Shown here: piece by piece, positions 35,496 through 44,077 of the stretch
Layout: every line of letters begins with the position of its first letter
How positions within the stretch are numbered: position 1 is the stretch's first letter
DNA from: JAUIBE01 sp035267185
Lineage (GTDB): Bacteria > Pseudomonadota > Gammaproteobacteria > Xanthomonadales > SZUA-36
DNA: 60,315 bases
Assembly (NCBI GenBank): GCA_035267185.1
Contig: DATFLY010000063.1
Span: 1 to 60,315 of the forward strand
Direction of reading: 5' to 3'
The notes under the pieces: model-generated
The model's input: only the letters and a program-made list of their open reading frames with translations
What the model was told of the DNA's origin: nothing
Databases searched by the model: none
Translations under genes and position numbers: made by a program

Positions 35496-36362
35496 TCATT
35501 GCCTCACTGTGTCGTCTCCGAAATAATCGAAGAAACTCGAGGAAGGATCAATCACCATTACGTCCTGGTTGCCGCCGAAGGAATTGCCATAGGCCTGCAA
35601 ACTGCGATAGAAGGCGTAGAACTCCTCATCCTGCCCGTACGAATCGGCATAGATTCGCGTTGATACGGCATCGCCCTCACCTCGAATCACCTGGCCATCA
35701 CGCTCTGCATCAGCGAGAATCACCTGGACCTGCCTGTCCGCATCCGCACGAATGCGCTCAGCCTCTTCGCGACCCTCAAAGCGGTAGCGATTGGCTTCTT
35801 TCTGACGATCAGCAGCCATTCTTCGGAACACAGATTCACGCACGTCTTCGGGAAGCTCAACGGCCTTGATTCGAACATCGACGATGTCGATTCCGAATTC
35901 CTGTGCTGCTTCATTGGCCGCCTGCTGAATGTCCTGCATGGTGCTGACACGCTGCTCGGATACAACCTCGGCCAGGGTTCGACTGGCGATCTGGTTACGA
36001 ATACGGTCCTTGATAATACTGTCAAGGCGATTTAGAGCGTTACGCTCATTACCCTGGGTCGAAATATAGAACTGGGCGACGTCAATAATCCGCCACTTGA
36101 TGAATGAATCCACAATCACGAACTTCTGCTCGGAGGTGATCATGTTTTCCGGCGGGGTATCAAGAGTCAGAATGCGCTTGTCAAATTTCCGCACATTATT
36201 GATAAACGGCGTCTTGAAATGTAGCCCTGGCTCGTAATCGGCTTTCAGCACCCGACCGAGTTGGAATTTGAGTGCAAACTCCGTTTCTGAAACGGTGAAT
36301 ATGCTGTTAAGCCCGACAAAGCCGGCCAATGCAACTAGAATAAGTATCAGAGCACGGTTCAT
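35496..36362 (-). CDS. hflC: HflC, SPFH-domain modulator of FtsH protease
   Basis: A 288-residue membrane protein; with HflK it forms a periplasmic cage around FtsH and restrains its proteolysis. An N-terminal membrane helix (ALILILVALAGFVGLNSIF) is followed by the SPFH/band 7 domain with TVSETEFALKFQLGRV, KFDKRILTLDTPPENMITSEQKFVIVDSFIKWRI. A long helix rich in Glu, Arg and Ala (DRQKEANRYRFEGREEAERIRADADRQ) comes next. Its ATG overlaps the hflK stop by four bases. Confidence 0.95.
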   Translation of the reverse strand: MNRALILILVALAGFVGLNSIFTVSETEFALKFQLGRVLKADYEPGLHFKTPFINNVRKFDKRILTLDTPPENMITSEQKFVIVDSFIKWRIIDVAQFYISTQGNERNALNRLDSIIKDRIRNQIASRTLAEVVSEQRVSTMQDIQQAANEAAQEFGIDIVDVRIKAVELPEDVRESVFRRMAADRQKEANRYRFEGREEAERIRADADRQVQVILADAERDGQVIRGEGDAVSTRIYADSYGQDEEFYAFYRSLQAYGNSFGGNQDVMVIDPSSSFFDYFGDDTVRQ

Positions 36363-37495
36363 TGTCTGCCCTCCCTGCGGGTACTGCGGTTCGGTCCACT
36401 GTCGGTGCCGATCGGAGCATTGGGCGCTATCACAGGCGGCATGGTCTGGCTCCTGTCACCCTGTATTGTTCCACTACCAAGCTGGTCAAGCGGCAGGTAA
36501 AGCACGTTGCCGCTGCCCTGGGCGTCAATCATGACCTTGTTTGATCGGGCATAAACACTCTCAAGTGTCTGAACATAAAGTCGTTTACGAGTGATCGCAG
36601 GTGCCTGCAGATATTCTTCAAGCACTGCATTGAACCGGGATGTTTCACCTTCTGCCAGCGCAATGGTCGCTTCCTTATAACCCTCCGCTTCCTGAACCGT
36701 GCGCGCTGCACGTCCCCTGGCTTCCGGAATCACACTATTGGCATGCACTCGTGCTTCCTCGATGAACCGTTCGCGATCTTCCCGGGCACGGATAACGTCT
36801 GAGTATGCTTCCCGCACCTGCGCCGGTACATTCACGTCCTCGAGGTTAAACTGGGTCACCAGGATTCCGATCTCGTAGCGATCAAGGGTTTCCTGCAGGA
36901 CGCGACGCGTCTCGACAGCGACCTGTTGGCGCTGACCACCCTCAAGAATGGCATCCAGGCGGTTGGTACCAACCGATTCACGCAGCGCACTTTCTGCCGC
37001 TTGTTGAACCGTAATTTCAGGATCACGAACGTTGAACAGAAATTGTTGAGCATCCGATACCCGGTACTGAATCTTGTACTGGAACTCAATGAGATTTTCA
37101 TCCTCGGTGAGCATGTGACCGCGATCCTCAACCTCACGAACCTCGCTGACGTTAACCGGCAGCATGGTTTCGAGCGGAGAAGGCAGCGTCAGGTTAAAAC
37201 CGGGAGACAGCGTTCGGTTGTATTCACCGAAGCGCAATACCACGCCCTGTTCAGCCTCATCCACAATGTGTACCGAGTAGTAAGCAGCCCACAAAAGGGC
37301 AACAATGACGAGGATTGAAATCAATCCGCCACCTCCACCGCCGCCTTGTGAGTTTTCACTACGACCTTTGCCGCCGCCACCGAAAATGGTCTTCAGTCTG
37401 CGGTTGACGTTCTGAAAGACCTCGTCAAGGTCAGGTGGTTGTTGACCTGACTTCCAAGGGTCTTTGTCGCCCTTACCGGGTTCTTTCCAGGGCAT
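36359..37495 (-). CDS. hflK: HflK, SPFH-domain modulator of FtsH protease
   Basis: A 378-residue partner of HflC. It has a glycine-rich cytoplasmic N-terminus (GDKDPWKSGQQPPDLDEVF, then GGGGKGRS and a seven-Gly run), a membrane helix (LISILVIVALLWAAYYSV), then an SPFH domain with VDEAEQGVVLRFGEYNRTLSPG and a coiled-coil C-terminal half (EARVHANSVIPEARGRAARTVQEAEGYKEATIALAEGE). AGGAG precedes the ATG at 37495. It is 84 bp downstream of hflX. Confidence 0.95.
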   Translation of the reverse strand: MPWKEPGKGDKDPWKSGQQPPDLDEVFQNVNRRLKTIFGGGGKGRSENSQGGGGGGGLISILVIVALLWAAYYSVHIVDEAEQGVVLRFGEYNRTLSPGFNLTLPSPLETMLPVNVSEVREVEDRGHMLTEDENLIEFQYKIQYRVSDAQQFLFNVRDPEITVQQAAESALRESVGTNRLDAILEGGQRQQVAVETRRVLQETLDRYEIGILVTQFNLEDVNVPAQVREAYSDVIRAREDRERFIEEARVHANSVIPEARGRAARTVQEAEGYKEATIALAEGETSRFNAVLEEYLQAPAITRKRLYVQTLESVYARSNKVMIDAQGSGNVLYLPLDQLGSGTIQGDRSQTMPPVIAPNAPIGTDSGPNRSTRREGRQ

Positions 37496-37579
37496 TCAAT
37501 TCTCCTAATATTTCGCGAATGGCTACGACGTTAAGCAAGCTGAGGCCCAACGAGGGGGGTTTCAAGTGCAGGGGGCGCA

Positions 37580-38881
37580 CTAAATCGGTGTTTGGTCGAA
37601 TAAAAGCTCGCGTGCGGTTTGTCCGGTCTTGCCGGGCTGGGATGCCAGTTTCACAGCCGTCTTGCGGGGAACATCAACCTGCAATTTCCAGCTTCCATTA
37701 TTGGCAATCCGTTCTTCACTGACCACACCGAGTTCAAATAATTGCGCGCGGAACCTGGCATCCTCGCCGGCAAGTTCGATCCAGGTCTGAATATGATCTC
37801 TTGCCAGTTCGCCTGCGATCACTTCACGCAGAATATCCAGACCTTCACCATCACGTGCGCTCAAACGGACTCCGGTCGTCTTGCCGTCCTCCGAACAAAT
37901 TTTCTCGACTGGCAGGTCAGTGAGGTCTACTTTGTTGTAAACACGAATCACAGAAATATCATCCGCACCGATGGCTTCCAGCACTTCATCCACCTCGGCC
38001 TGGCGCTCCATTCGATATGGGTCTGATGCATCGATGACATGCAGAAGGACATCAGCATCCCGCGCTTCCTGGAGCGTGGAACGAAAGGCTGCGACCAGCT
38101 CATGTGGCAGGTCGCTGACAAAACCGACGGTATCTGCCAGCAATACGTCGCCACAATGCATGCCTTCAACTTTCCTGACCGTGGGATCGAGCGTATCGAA
38201 GAGTCGGTCGTTGGCATGGACCTCCGCTTCGGTCAGCTGATTGAACAAGGTGGATTTTCCGGCATTGGTATATCCGACCAGCGCCAGCAAAGGTGCGCCT
38301 GAGCGTTTGCGCTGGCGGCGACTCTGATCGCGTTGCTTTCCGACTTTTTCCAGGCGGAGCCCCAGTTGACGAATGCGTTTGCCAATCAGGCGCCGATCCG
38401 TTTCAAGCTGCGTTTCACCTGGTCCGCGCAGACCAATACCACCTTTTTGCCTCTCAAGGTGAGTCCAGCCACGCACCAGGCGGGTGGACAAATGACGAAG
38501 TTGCGCCAGCTCTACCTGGAGTTTGCCTTCATATGATTTGGCTCTTTGGGCAAAAATATCGAGAATCACGGTTGCACGGTCCAGTACCTGGACTTCGCAG
38601 CGTTTTTCAAGATTTCGCTGCTGAACAGCGCTAAGAGATTCGCTGACCAGCACAACATCAGCGCCGCGCTGTTTGACGGTATCGACCAGCTCTTCGACTT
38701 TGCCGCTGCCAACAAAATACTTTGCGCCCGGGCGATCACGCGGGGCGACAACGATGTCGACAATATTGACGCCGGCAGAAAGTGCCAGCTCACGAAATTC
38801 TTCGAGGGATTCCGGACCGGTTGTCCGAAACTGCGGATGCAAAATGACCGCGCGATTTCCTCGTTCTGCGCGCTCGATCAA
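37580..38881 (-). CDS. hflX: ribosome-associated GTPase HflX
   Basis: A 433-residue GTPase that rescues or splits stalled ribosomes. An N-terminal HflX domain contains GKVEELV and the signature FAQRAKSYEGKLQVELAQL, then LSTRLVRGWTHLERQKGGIGLRGPGETQLETDRR. The G domain follows: G1 GYTNAGKS, G3 DTVGF, G4 NKVD, G5 SARDG. No ATG fits the N-terminus; the TTG at 38881 gives MIERAERGNRAVILHP, which aligns with other HflX starts, and CGGAG lies upstream. It follows hfq by 21 bp. Confidence 0.95.
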   Translation of the reverse strand: MIERAERGNRAVILHPQFRTTGPESLEEFRELALSAGVNIVDIVVAPRDRPGAKYFVGSGKVEELVDTVKQRGADVVLVSESLSAVQQRNLEKRCEVQVLDRATVILDIFAQRAKSYEGKLQVELAQLRHLSTRLVRGWTHLERQKGGIGLRGPGETQLETDRRLIGKRIRQLGLRLEKVGKQRDQSRRQRKRSGAPLLALVGYTNAGKSTLFNQLTEAEVHANDRLFDTLDPTVRKVEGMHCGDVLLADTVGFVSDLPHELVAAFRSTLQEARDADVLLHVIDASDPYRMERQAEVDEVLEAIGADDISVIRVYNKVDLTDLPVEKICSEDGKTTGVRLSARDGEGLDILREVIAGELARDHIQTWIELAGEDARFRAQLFELGVVSEERIANNGSWKLQVDVPRKTAVKLASQPGKTGQTARELLFDQTPI

Positions 38882-38902
38882 GGGTTTATCAGCACTCCGA
38901 TT

Positions 38903-39136
38903 TTAACTTTCTTCTTCCTCGTCAAACAGGCGCACGTTCCTGGCCGGTACGACCGTGGAAATGGCGTGTTTGTAGATCATCTGGCTGACCGAGTTCTTGA
39001 GCAGAACAACGAACTGGTCAAATGACTCGACCTGTCCCTGCAGCTTGATGCCGTTGACGAGATAGATGGATACCGGCACGCGTTCCCGGCGCAGTGCGTT
39101 GAGGAATGGCTCTTGTAGTGATTGACCCTTTGACAT
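38903..39136 (-). CDS. hfq: RNA chaperone Hfq
   Basis: A 77-residue Sm-like protein that forms the hexamer pairing small RNAs with mRNAs. Sm1 is seen in NALRRERVPVSIYLVNGIKLQGQVESFDQFVVLL and Sm2 in YKHAISTVVPAR. The proximal-face residues Q (SLQEPFLNAL), F (FDQF) and the KH pair are conserved. The C-terminal tail is short and acidic (LFDEEEES), unlike the longer tail of E. coli Hfq. AAGGAG lies nine bases before the ATG at 39136. It is between miaA and hflX, as in other gammaproteobacteria. Confidence 0.97.
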   Translation of the reverse strand: MSKGQSLQEPFLNALRRERVPVSIYLVNGIKLQGQVESFDQFVVLLKNSVSQMIYKHAISTVVPARNVRLFDEEEES

Positions 39137-39240
39137 GGCCGCTCTCCTTCTTATTAGTTCACCCACGCTGCCTGTCTGACCCGGTAATCAACATCTGAAA
39201 CCCTGTGCGCGGTAACAGACAACATGGTGTTCTTTAAGGT

Positions 39241-40200
39241 CTATTCAAGGAATGGACCGATAAATCTGGCGACTTCGTTGAACAGTGACTGTTGTGCCTC
39301 TTCAGCATGTGAATCATACCACAGGGCGCTGGATTCCCGGCGTAACCAGGTTAATTGACGTTTCGCCAGTTGCCGGGTGGCCGCGAGGGCTTTTTCAACC
39401 ATCTCATCGCGGCTGATCTCTTCTTCCATGTATTCCCATGCCTGGCGATAATTAACGCAGCGCATGCTTGGCATATCCCTGTCGAGCGCATAACGCGATC
39501 GCAGCATTTTCATTTCATCCAGAAACCCGGCGGCGAGCATGATGTGAAAACGTCTTTCTATCTGCTCATGGAGCTGGTTGCGCGATTCGGGACAAACCAC
39601 CACCTTCAATACCCGATAACCCAGGGAACGCTCAACACCCTGTTGCTGCAGAACACTGATCTTCTCACCGCTCATCATGATGACTTCCAGCGCACGCTGG
39701 ATACGCTGGCGGTCATTGGGATGAATGGCGTTGGCCGCCACCGTATCAAGCTTTCGCAGGCGTGCATGCAGCACGGGCCAGCCTTCAACTGCAGCCTCGG
39801 CCTCCAGTTCACGCCGAATGGTTTCACTGGCCGGGGGTAACTCGGCCAGGCCGCTCAGCACGGCTCGAAAATAAAGCATGGTCCCGCCTACCAGCAGAGG
39901 AATTTGCCCATCACGCGTTGCCTTGTGCATCTCGATCAGGGCTTCATCATGAAATTCTGCTGCCGAATAGGTTTCCGTCGGATTACGAATATCGATCAAA
40001 GCATGCGGTGCAATCGCCAGCGTCTCGGCGTCCGGCTTGGCAGTGCCAATATCCATGTCCCGGTATACGTTCGCTGAATCCACGCTGATGATGGAAAACG
40101 GGTGACGACGCACCAGTTCAACGGCCGAAGCTGTTTTTCCTGATGCGGTCGGGCCCATCAAAAAAACTGCCGGTGGCAGCGACTGATCGTTGTTTTCCAT
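39241..40200 (-). CDS. miaA: tRNA dimethylallyltransferase MiaA
   Basis: A 319-residue enzyme that adds an isopentenyl group to A37 of tRNAs reading UNN codons. It has the P-loop FLMGPTASGKTASAVEL, SVDSANVYRDMDIGTAKP, LLVGGTMLYFRAVLSGLA, and the later NDRQRIQRALEV, MRCVNYRQAWEYM and RQLAKRQLTWLRRE. The ATG at 40200 (MENNDQSL) is chosen because it overlaps the mutL stop in TGATG and has AGGGG upstream; the frame runs 25 codons further up inside mutL. Confidence 0.95.
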   Translation of the reverse strand: MENNDQSLPPAVFLMGPTASGKTASAVELVRRHPFSIISVDSANVYRDMDIGTAKPDAETLAIAPHALIDIRNPTETYSAAEFHDEALIEMHKATRDGQIPLLVGGTMLYFRAVLSGLAELPPASETIRRELEAEAAVEGWPVLHARLRKLDTVAANAIHPNDRQRIQRALEVIMMSGEKISVLQQQGVERSLGYRVLKVVVCPESRNQLHEQIERRFHIMLAAGFLDEMKMLRSRYALDRDMPSMRCVNYRQAWEYMEEEISRDEMVEKALAATRQLAKRQLTWLRRESSALWYDSHAEEAQQSLFNEVARFIGPFLE

Positions 40201-42014
40201 CAGCGGCCCCTCAAAAACAGTCGATCCAGCGCGTCCATATCCAATTGGACCCATGTTGGACGGCCATGATTGCATTGACCGGAGCGTTCGGTGCGCTCCA
40301 TGTCACGTAAAAGTGCATTCATCTCCGCAATGCTGAGTTGTCGATTTGCACGAACTGAACCGTGACATGCCATGGTGGAAAGCAATTCGTTGGCGGCCGT
40401 TTCCACTCTTGCAGTTGCATCCACGGCCACGTTGGTCGTGGCTTTTTCACCTTCCATCTGGACAAGATCTGAAAGCACATCCCGCAATAGCGACTCAATA
40501 TCGCCTTCAGCCAGGAGAGCTGGCACCTGCCGGACCACCAGCGAATCCGGACCATTCCGGTCGACCTGGAATCCCAGCTCTTCAAGTCGCCTGGCAGACT
40601 CCTCGGCTACATCCGCTTCTGCTTCGCTGACGAACATGCTGATGGGCACCAGCAATCGTTGTGAACGGATACCATCCGCCTCATGGCGGGATTTGAGCTG
40701 CTCATAAGTAATGCGCTCATGTGCAGCATGCATATCCGTCATAACAAGACCGATGGCATTTTGCGACAGGATGTAAACCCCGTGAAGCTGTGCAAGCGCA
40801 AAACCCAGTGGTGGCACTTCACCATCCTGATCAGCAATTTCCCGGGCCGAGTGTTCGGCCTGGTCCAGCACGCGGGCGTAGGCTGTGATTTGCTCACTCA
40901 CCGGCATGTTCATCGTCTGTTGGCCAAAATTGGCGCCACCGGAAAATGCTGTGCCGCTAACGGCCGGAAGGTCTGACTGGCCCAGGCCACTGCCTGGTCG
41001 TGGCGCACCACCGCCTTGTCCTGAGGACCCAATTGCCCGATGCAGGGATGAATAGAGAAAATTATGAATTGACCTGCCGTCGCGAAAGCGAACTTCTGCT
41101 TTCTGTGGATGGACATTCACGTCCACCCCTTCTGCCGGCATCTCAAGGTACAACACGAAGGCCGGGTGACGACCGTGGTAAAGGACATCCTGGAAGGCCT
41201 GGCGCACGGCATGCGCAATCAGGCGGTCGCGAACTGCCCTGCCATTTACAAAGAAAAACTGTTGATCGGCCTGCGCCCGGTTATAACGGGCTTCAGCCAC
41301 CCAGCCACCCAGTGACAATGGGCCACGCTGTTCGTTGATTTCCAAAACATGTTCTATGAATTCGGCCCCACAGACAGACTTCAATCGCCTCAGACGGGCC
41401 GCTTCATCGTTTGCAGGCGTTTCACGCATGCTGGTGTTTCCGTTGTGTGACAGTTCGAAAGCCACATCAAAACGAGCAAGGGCATGCCTCTGGATCAGCT
41501 GGCGTACGTGCTTGTACTCGGTCTGGTCAGTGCGCAGAAATTTTCGACGGGCAGGTACATTGTGAAACAGGTCTGTGACCTCTACCCGTGTCCCCTCTTC
41601 GATGGCTGCGGGTTCGGGCTCACCGATTTCCCCGTTCCGAACCTTCACCTGCCAGCCATGTGGACTGCCTCTGGTTCGGGAAGTCAGCTGTAATCGCGAA
41701 ACCGATGCAATGCTGGGCAGGGCTTCACCCCTGAATCCCAGGGTCGCCACCTGCTCCAGGTCATCCAGAGAAGCAATCTTGCTGGTGGCGTGTCTTTGCA
41801 AGGCCATGCCCAGCTCTTCTTTTGCAATGCCGCGGCCATCATCCACGATCCTGATCAGGCGCTTGCCGCCCGATTCGAGATTAATGCTGATTGAACGTGA
41901 GCCTGCATCCAGGCTGTTTTCGACCAATTCCTTGACCACAGAAGCAGGCCGATCAACCACTTCGCCTGCGGCGATCTGGTTGACGAGATGGTCAGGAAGT
42001 AACGTGATTGACAA
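40200..42014 (-). CDS. mutL: DNA mismatch repair protein MutL
   Basis: A 604-residue GHKL ATPase coordinating mismatch repair. N-terminal motifs are VKELVENSLDAG, DDGRGI and ATLGFRGEALPSI. The C-terminal domain has DMHAAHERITYE, close to the DQHA(X)2E(X)4E metal-endonuclease motif with Gln replaced by Met, plus ACHGSVRAN and CNHGRPTWVQLD. This resembles endonuclease-type MutL, as in Pseudomonas, rather than the E. coli type that needs MutH; no mutH is seen here. The start appears to be TTG at 42014 without a clear ribosome site. Confidence 0.95.
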   Translation of the reverse strand: MSITLLPDHLVNQIAAGEVVDRPASVVKELVENSLDAGSRSISINLESGGKRLIRIVDDGRGIAKEELGMALQRHATSKIASLDDLEQVATLGFRGEALPSIASVSRLQLTSRTRGSPHGWQVKVRNGEIGEPEPAAIEEGTRVEVTDLFHNVPARRKFLRTDQTEYKHVRQLIQRHALARFDVAFELSHNGNTSMRETPANDEAARLRRLKSVCGAEFIEHVLEINEQRGPLSLGGWVAEARYNRAQADQQFFFVNGRAVRDRLIAHAVRQAFQDVLYHGRHPAFVLYLEMPAEGVDVNVHPQKAEVRFRDGRSIHNFLYSSLHRAIGSSGQGGGAPRPGSGLGQSDLPAVSGTAFSGGANFGQQTMNMPVSEQITAYARVLDQAEHSAREIADQDGEVPPLGFALAQLHGVYILSQNAIGLVMTDMHAAHERITYEQLKSRHEADGIRSQRLLVPISMFVSEAEADVAEESARRLEELGFQVDRNGPDSLVVRQVPALLAEGDIESLLRDVLSDLVQMEGEKATTNVAVDATARVETAANELLSTMACHGSVRANRQLSIAEMNALLRDMERTERSGQCNHGRPTWVQLDMDALDRLFLRGR

Positions 42015-42088
42015 TTGAGGCAGCTTACAGTGGTTAACGCGCCTGAACGGTAAGGTAAATCAGAACATTTGGCAAACGCAGGATTGAT

Positions 42089-42177
42089 GGGGTCAGAGTC
42101 AAGGGACAGAGTAAGACTCAGGTTTCGGACTTTGCTCACAAAATTCAGTTTGTAATCTGTCCCTTGACTCTGACCCC
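42089..42177. repeat. inverted repeat between amiB and mutL
   Basis: Perfect 22-bp arms at 42089-42110 and 42156-42177 (left arm begins GGGGTCAGAG) flank a 45-bp centre. A 14-bp piece of the same sequence (GATGGGGTCAGAGT) recurs at 58747-58760 at the end of the M23 peptidase gene. The form suggests a small non-autonomous mobile element or a transcription-stop hairpin. Confidence 0.75.
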
Positions 42178-42193
42178 GTTGCTAACCCCGTTA

Positions 42194-43501
42194 CTAGGTT
42201 GTTGGAATCACAAGTGTTGAGCCAATATGGATCACATCGCCCTTGATATTGTTTGCGGTTCGCAGCCTGTTGAGCGGCACCTGGTAACGAGTGGCGATAC
42301 CGCCCAGGGTGTCACCGCGAACCACCACGTATTTCATCTGCTTGCGATTGGCAGCAATCCAGGTTCCCGGTGGCGGGCTGAAGTAGAAGTAATCCTGTAT
42401 GCCGCTGGCTATCGCATTCGCGAGGCGGGCCTGGTGCACCGGATCGCGAAGCTTGCGCTCTTCGTTCGGGTTACTGATAAACGCGGTCTCAACCAGAACT
42501 GAAGGAACATCCGGTGACTTCAGAACCAGGAAATTGGCGCTTTCCACGTGCTTCTTGTGCATTTTTCCGACTGAATTCATGGAGCTGAAAATACTCTTGG
42601 CAACGGCATTACTTGCTTCCATGGTTGCACTCTGGGAAAGGTCGAGCAGTACCGAGGCCAGCATCTCGTCCTTGTCTGACAAGGTCACGCCGCCCACCAG
42701 GTCTGACTTATTCTCCTTGGCAGCGGTGAGTCGCGCATACTCACTGGATGCACCGCGCTGGTTCAACACAAACACCGAACCGCCTGCGACACTGCGTTTC
42801 TTGAAGGCATCTGCATGGATGGAAACGAACAAATCAGCACGGTTCCGACGTGCTTTCTCAAAACGATCACGATGAGGGACGTAGTAGTCGCCAGTGCGAG
42901 TCAGGACGCCTCGCATACCAGGCCGCTCATCAATGGTGGCCTTGAGTTTGCGAGCGATTGCCAGCACCACGTCTTTCTCACGCGACTTGTTTTGCCCGAT
43001 TGCGCCCGGGTCCTCGCCACCATGACCCGCATCGATTGCGATCACGACGTCACGGTTGAGCGTTTGTACATCAGAAATCTTCTTTGGTGCGCCGTGATGC
43101 TTCTGGTCGTCGGAATACAGATCAATGACCAGGCGATGTCCGTACTGTCCGGTCGGGTTAAGAAGAAAACTCTTGATTTTCGTGCCCTGCTCAAGATCAA
43201 GCACCACCCGCAACGTTCCCTCACGTGGTTCGCCATGACGTACGCCGGTGATGACACCTGCGTACTCAGACTCGAAATTGAGATGGCCCTCAAGGCTGGA
43301 TCCATGCAGATCGACAACCACGCGATGCGGGTCTTCAAGGGTGAAAAGCTGGTATTCGGCGCGGGAATCAAGATCGATTACCGCACGCGTCTTGGCCGGA
43401 TCTGTCCAGACCCGGAACCCGCTGACATCGGCAGCCATTGACATGGCCGGGAGCAGCAGGGAAAACAAGGCAATGACAGGGCGCATTGTCATTGGTCTCA
43501 T
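42194..43501 (-). CDS. amiB: N-acetylmuramoyl-L-alanine amidase with AMIN and LysM domains
   Basis: A 435-residue periplasmic enzyme that cleaves peptide stems from peptidoglycan at division. It has a signal peptide (ALFSLLLPAMSMA), an AMIN domain (about 25-130), a zinc amidase_3 domain with VIAIDAGHGGEDPGA, the metal Glu in SREKDVVLAIARKL, SIHADAF, and the catalytic Glu in VPSVLVETAFISNP. A single C-terminal LysM domain follows (KYVVVRGDTLGGIATRYQVPLNRLRTAN). The AMIN-amidase-LysM order and the tsaE-amiB-mutL context match AmiB. The ATG at 43501 is followed by in-frame ATGs at 43492 and 43486. Confidence 0.93.
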   Translation of the reverse strand: MRPMTMRPVIALFSLLLPAMSMAADVSGFRVWTDPAKTRAVIDLDSRAEYQLFTLEDPHRVVVDLHGSSLEGHLNFESEYAGVITGVRHGEPREGTLRVVLDLEQGTKIKSFLLNPTGQYGHRLVIDLYSDDQKHHGAPKKISDVQTLNRDVVIAIDAGHGGEDPGAIGQNKSREKDVVLAIARKLKATIDERPGMRGVLTRTGDYYVPHRDRFEKARRNRADLFVSIHADAFKKRSVAGGSVFVLNQRGASSEYARLTAAKENKSDLVGGVTLSDKDEMLASVLLDLSQSATMEASNAVAKSIFSSMNSVGKMHKKHVESANFLVLKSPDVPSVLVETAFISNPNEERKLRDPVHQARLANAIASGIQDYFYFSPPPGTWIAANRKQMKYVVVRGDTLGGIATRYQVPLNRLRTANNIKGDVIHIGSTLVIPTT

Positions 43502-43609
43502 GACCCCCAGTAGTAGATGTGCTAATGATGAATTGAAAATCGTGAAATTGCAAGGGTTTCTCTTAAAAAACCGCTAGATACAAACCAAAGCTAGAAAAGA
43601 ATATCTGAA

Positions 43610-44077
43610 TCACTCGGAAAGTGTACGAACCAGGGTCTCACCAATCTCTGTATTGGCCACAGCAGTCAACTCGCGCTCAAGAATTGAGTCTGAAAAAACC
43701 AGCCTGATATCAGCCGATGGAATTTCCTGTCCACCCCTGGTTGGCCATTCAACCAGGAGAACCGTGGAATTCCTGAAAAGGTCCCTCAAGGCAAGAAATT
43801 CAAGCTCAAGCTCGTCATTAACCCGGTATAGATCCAGGTGAAGCAACTCTAACCCTTTGAAATTATAGCGTTCAAGCAGCCCGTAAGTTGGGCTTTTGAC
43901 TCGCCCTTCATAACCCAGTGAACGGGCCAGAGCGCGCACGAATGTAGTTTTACCAGCACCCAGGGGTCCCTCAAGATAGACCACCACGGGCGGTTTGAGA
44001 TGGCTGGCGAACGAGGCGGCGAAACGCTCCAGGTGAGCTTCGTCCGGCAATTCTCGTTGAGTTCTTGAATAATTCAC
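43610..44077 (-). CDS. tsaE: tRNA threonylcarbamoyladenosine biosynthesis ATPase TsaE
   Basis: A 155-residue P-loop ATPase that drives the TsaBD complex in t6A formation. YLEGPLGAGKTTFVRALARSLG is the Walker A, VKSPTYGLLERY the switch region, LHLDLYRV and LLVEWPTRGG the remaining family motifs. It starts with GTG overlapping the nnr stop by four bases (GTGA). tsaB, tsaC and tsaD are not in the window. Confidence 0.94.
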   Translation of the reverse strand: MNYSRTQRELPDEAHLERFAASFASHLKPPVVVYLEGPLGAGKTTFVRALARSLGYEGRVKSPTYGLLERYNFKGLELLHLDLYRVNDELELEFLALRDLFRNSTVLLVEWPTRGGQEIPSADIRLVFSDSILERELTAVANTEIGETLVRTLSE

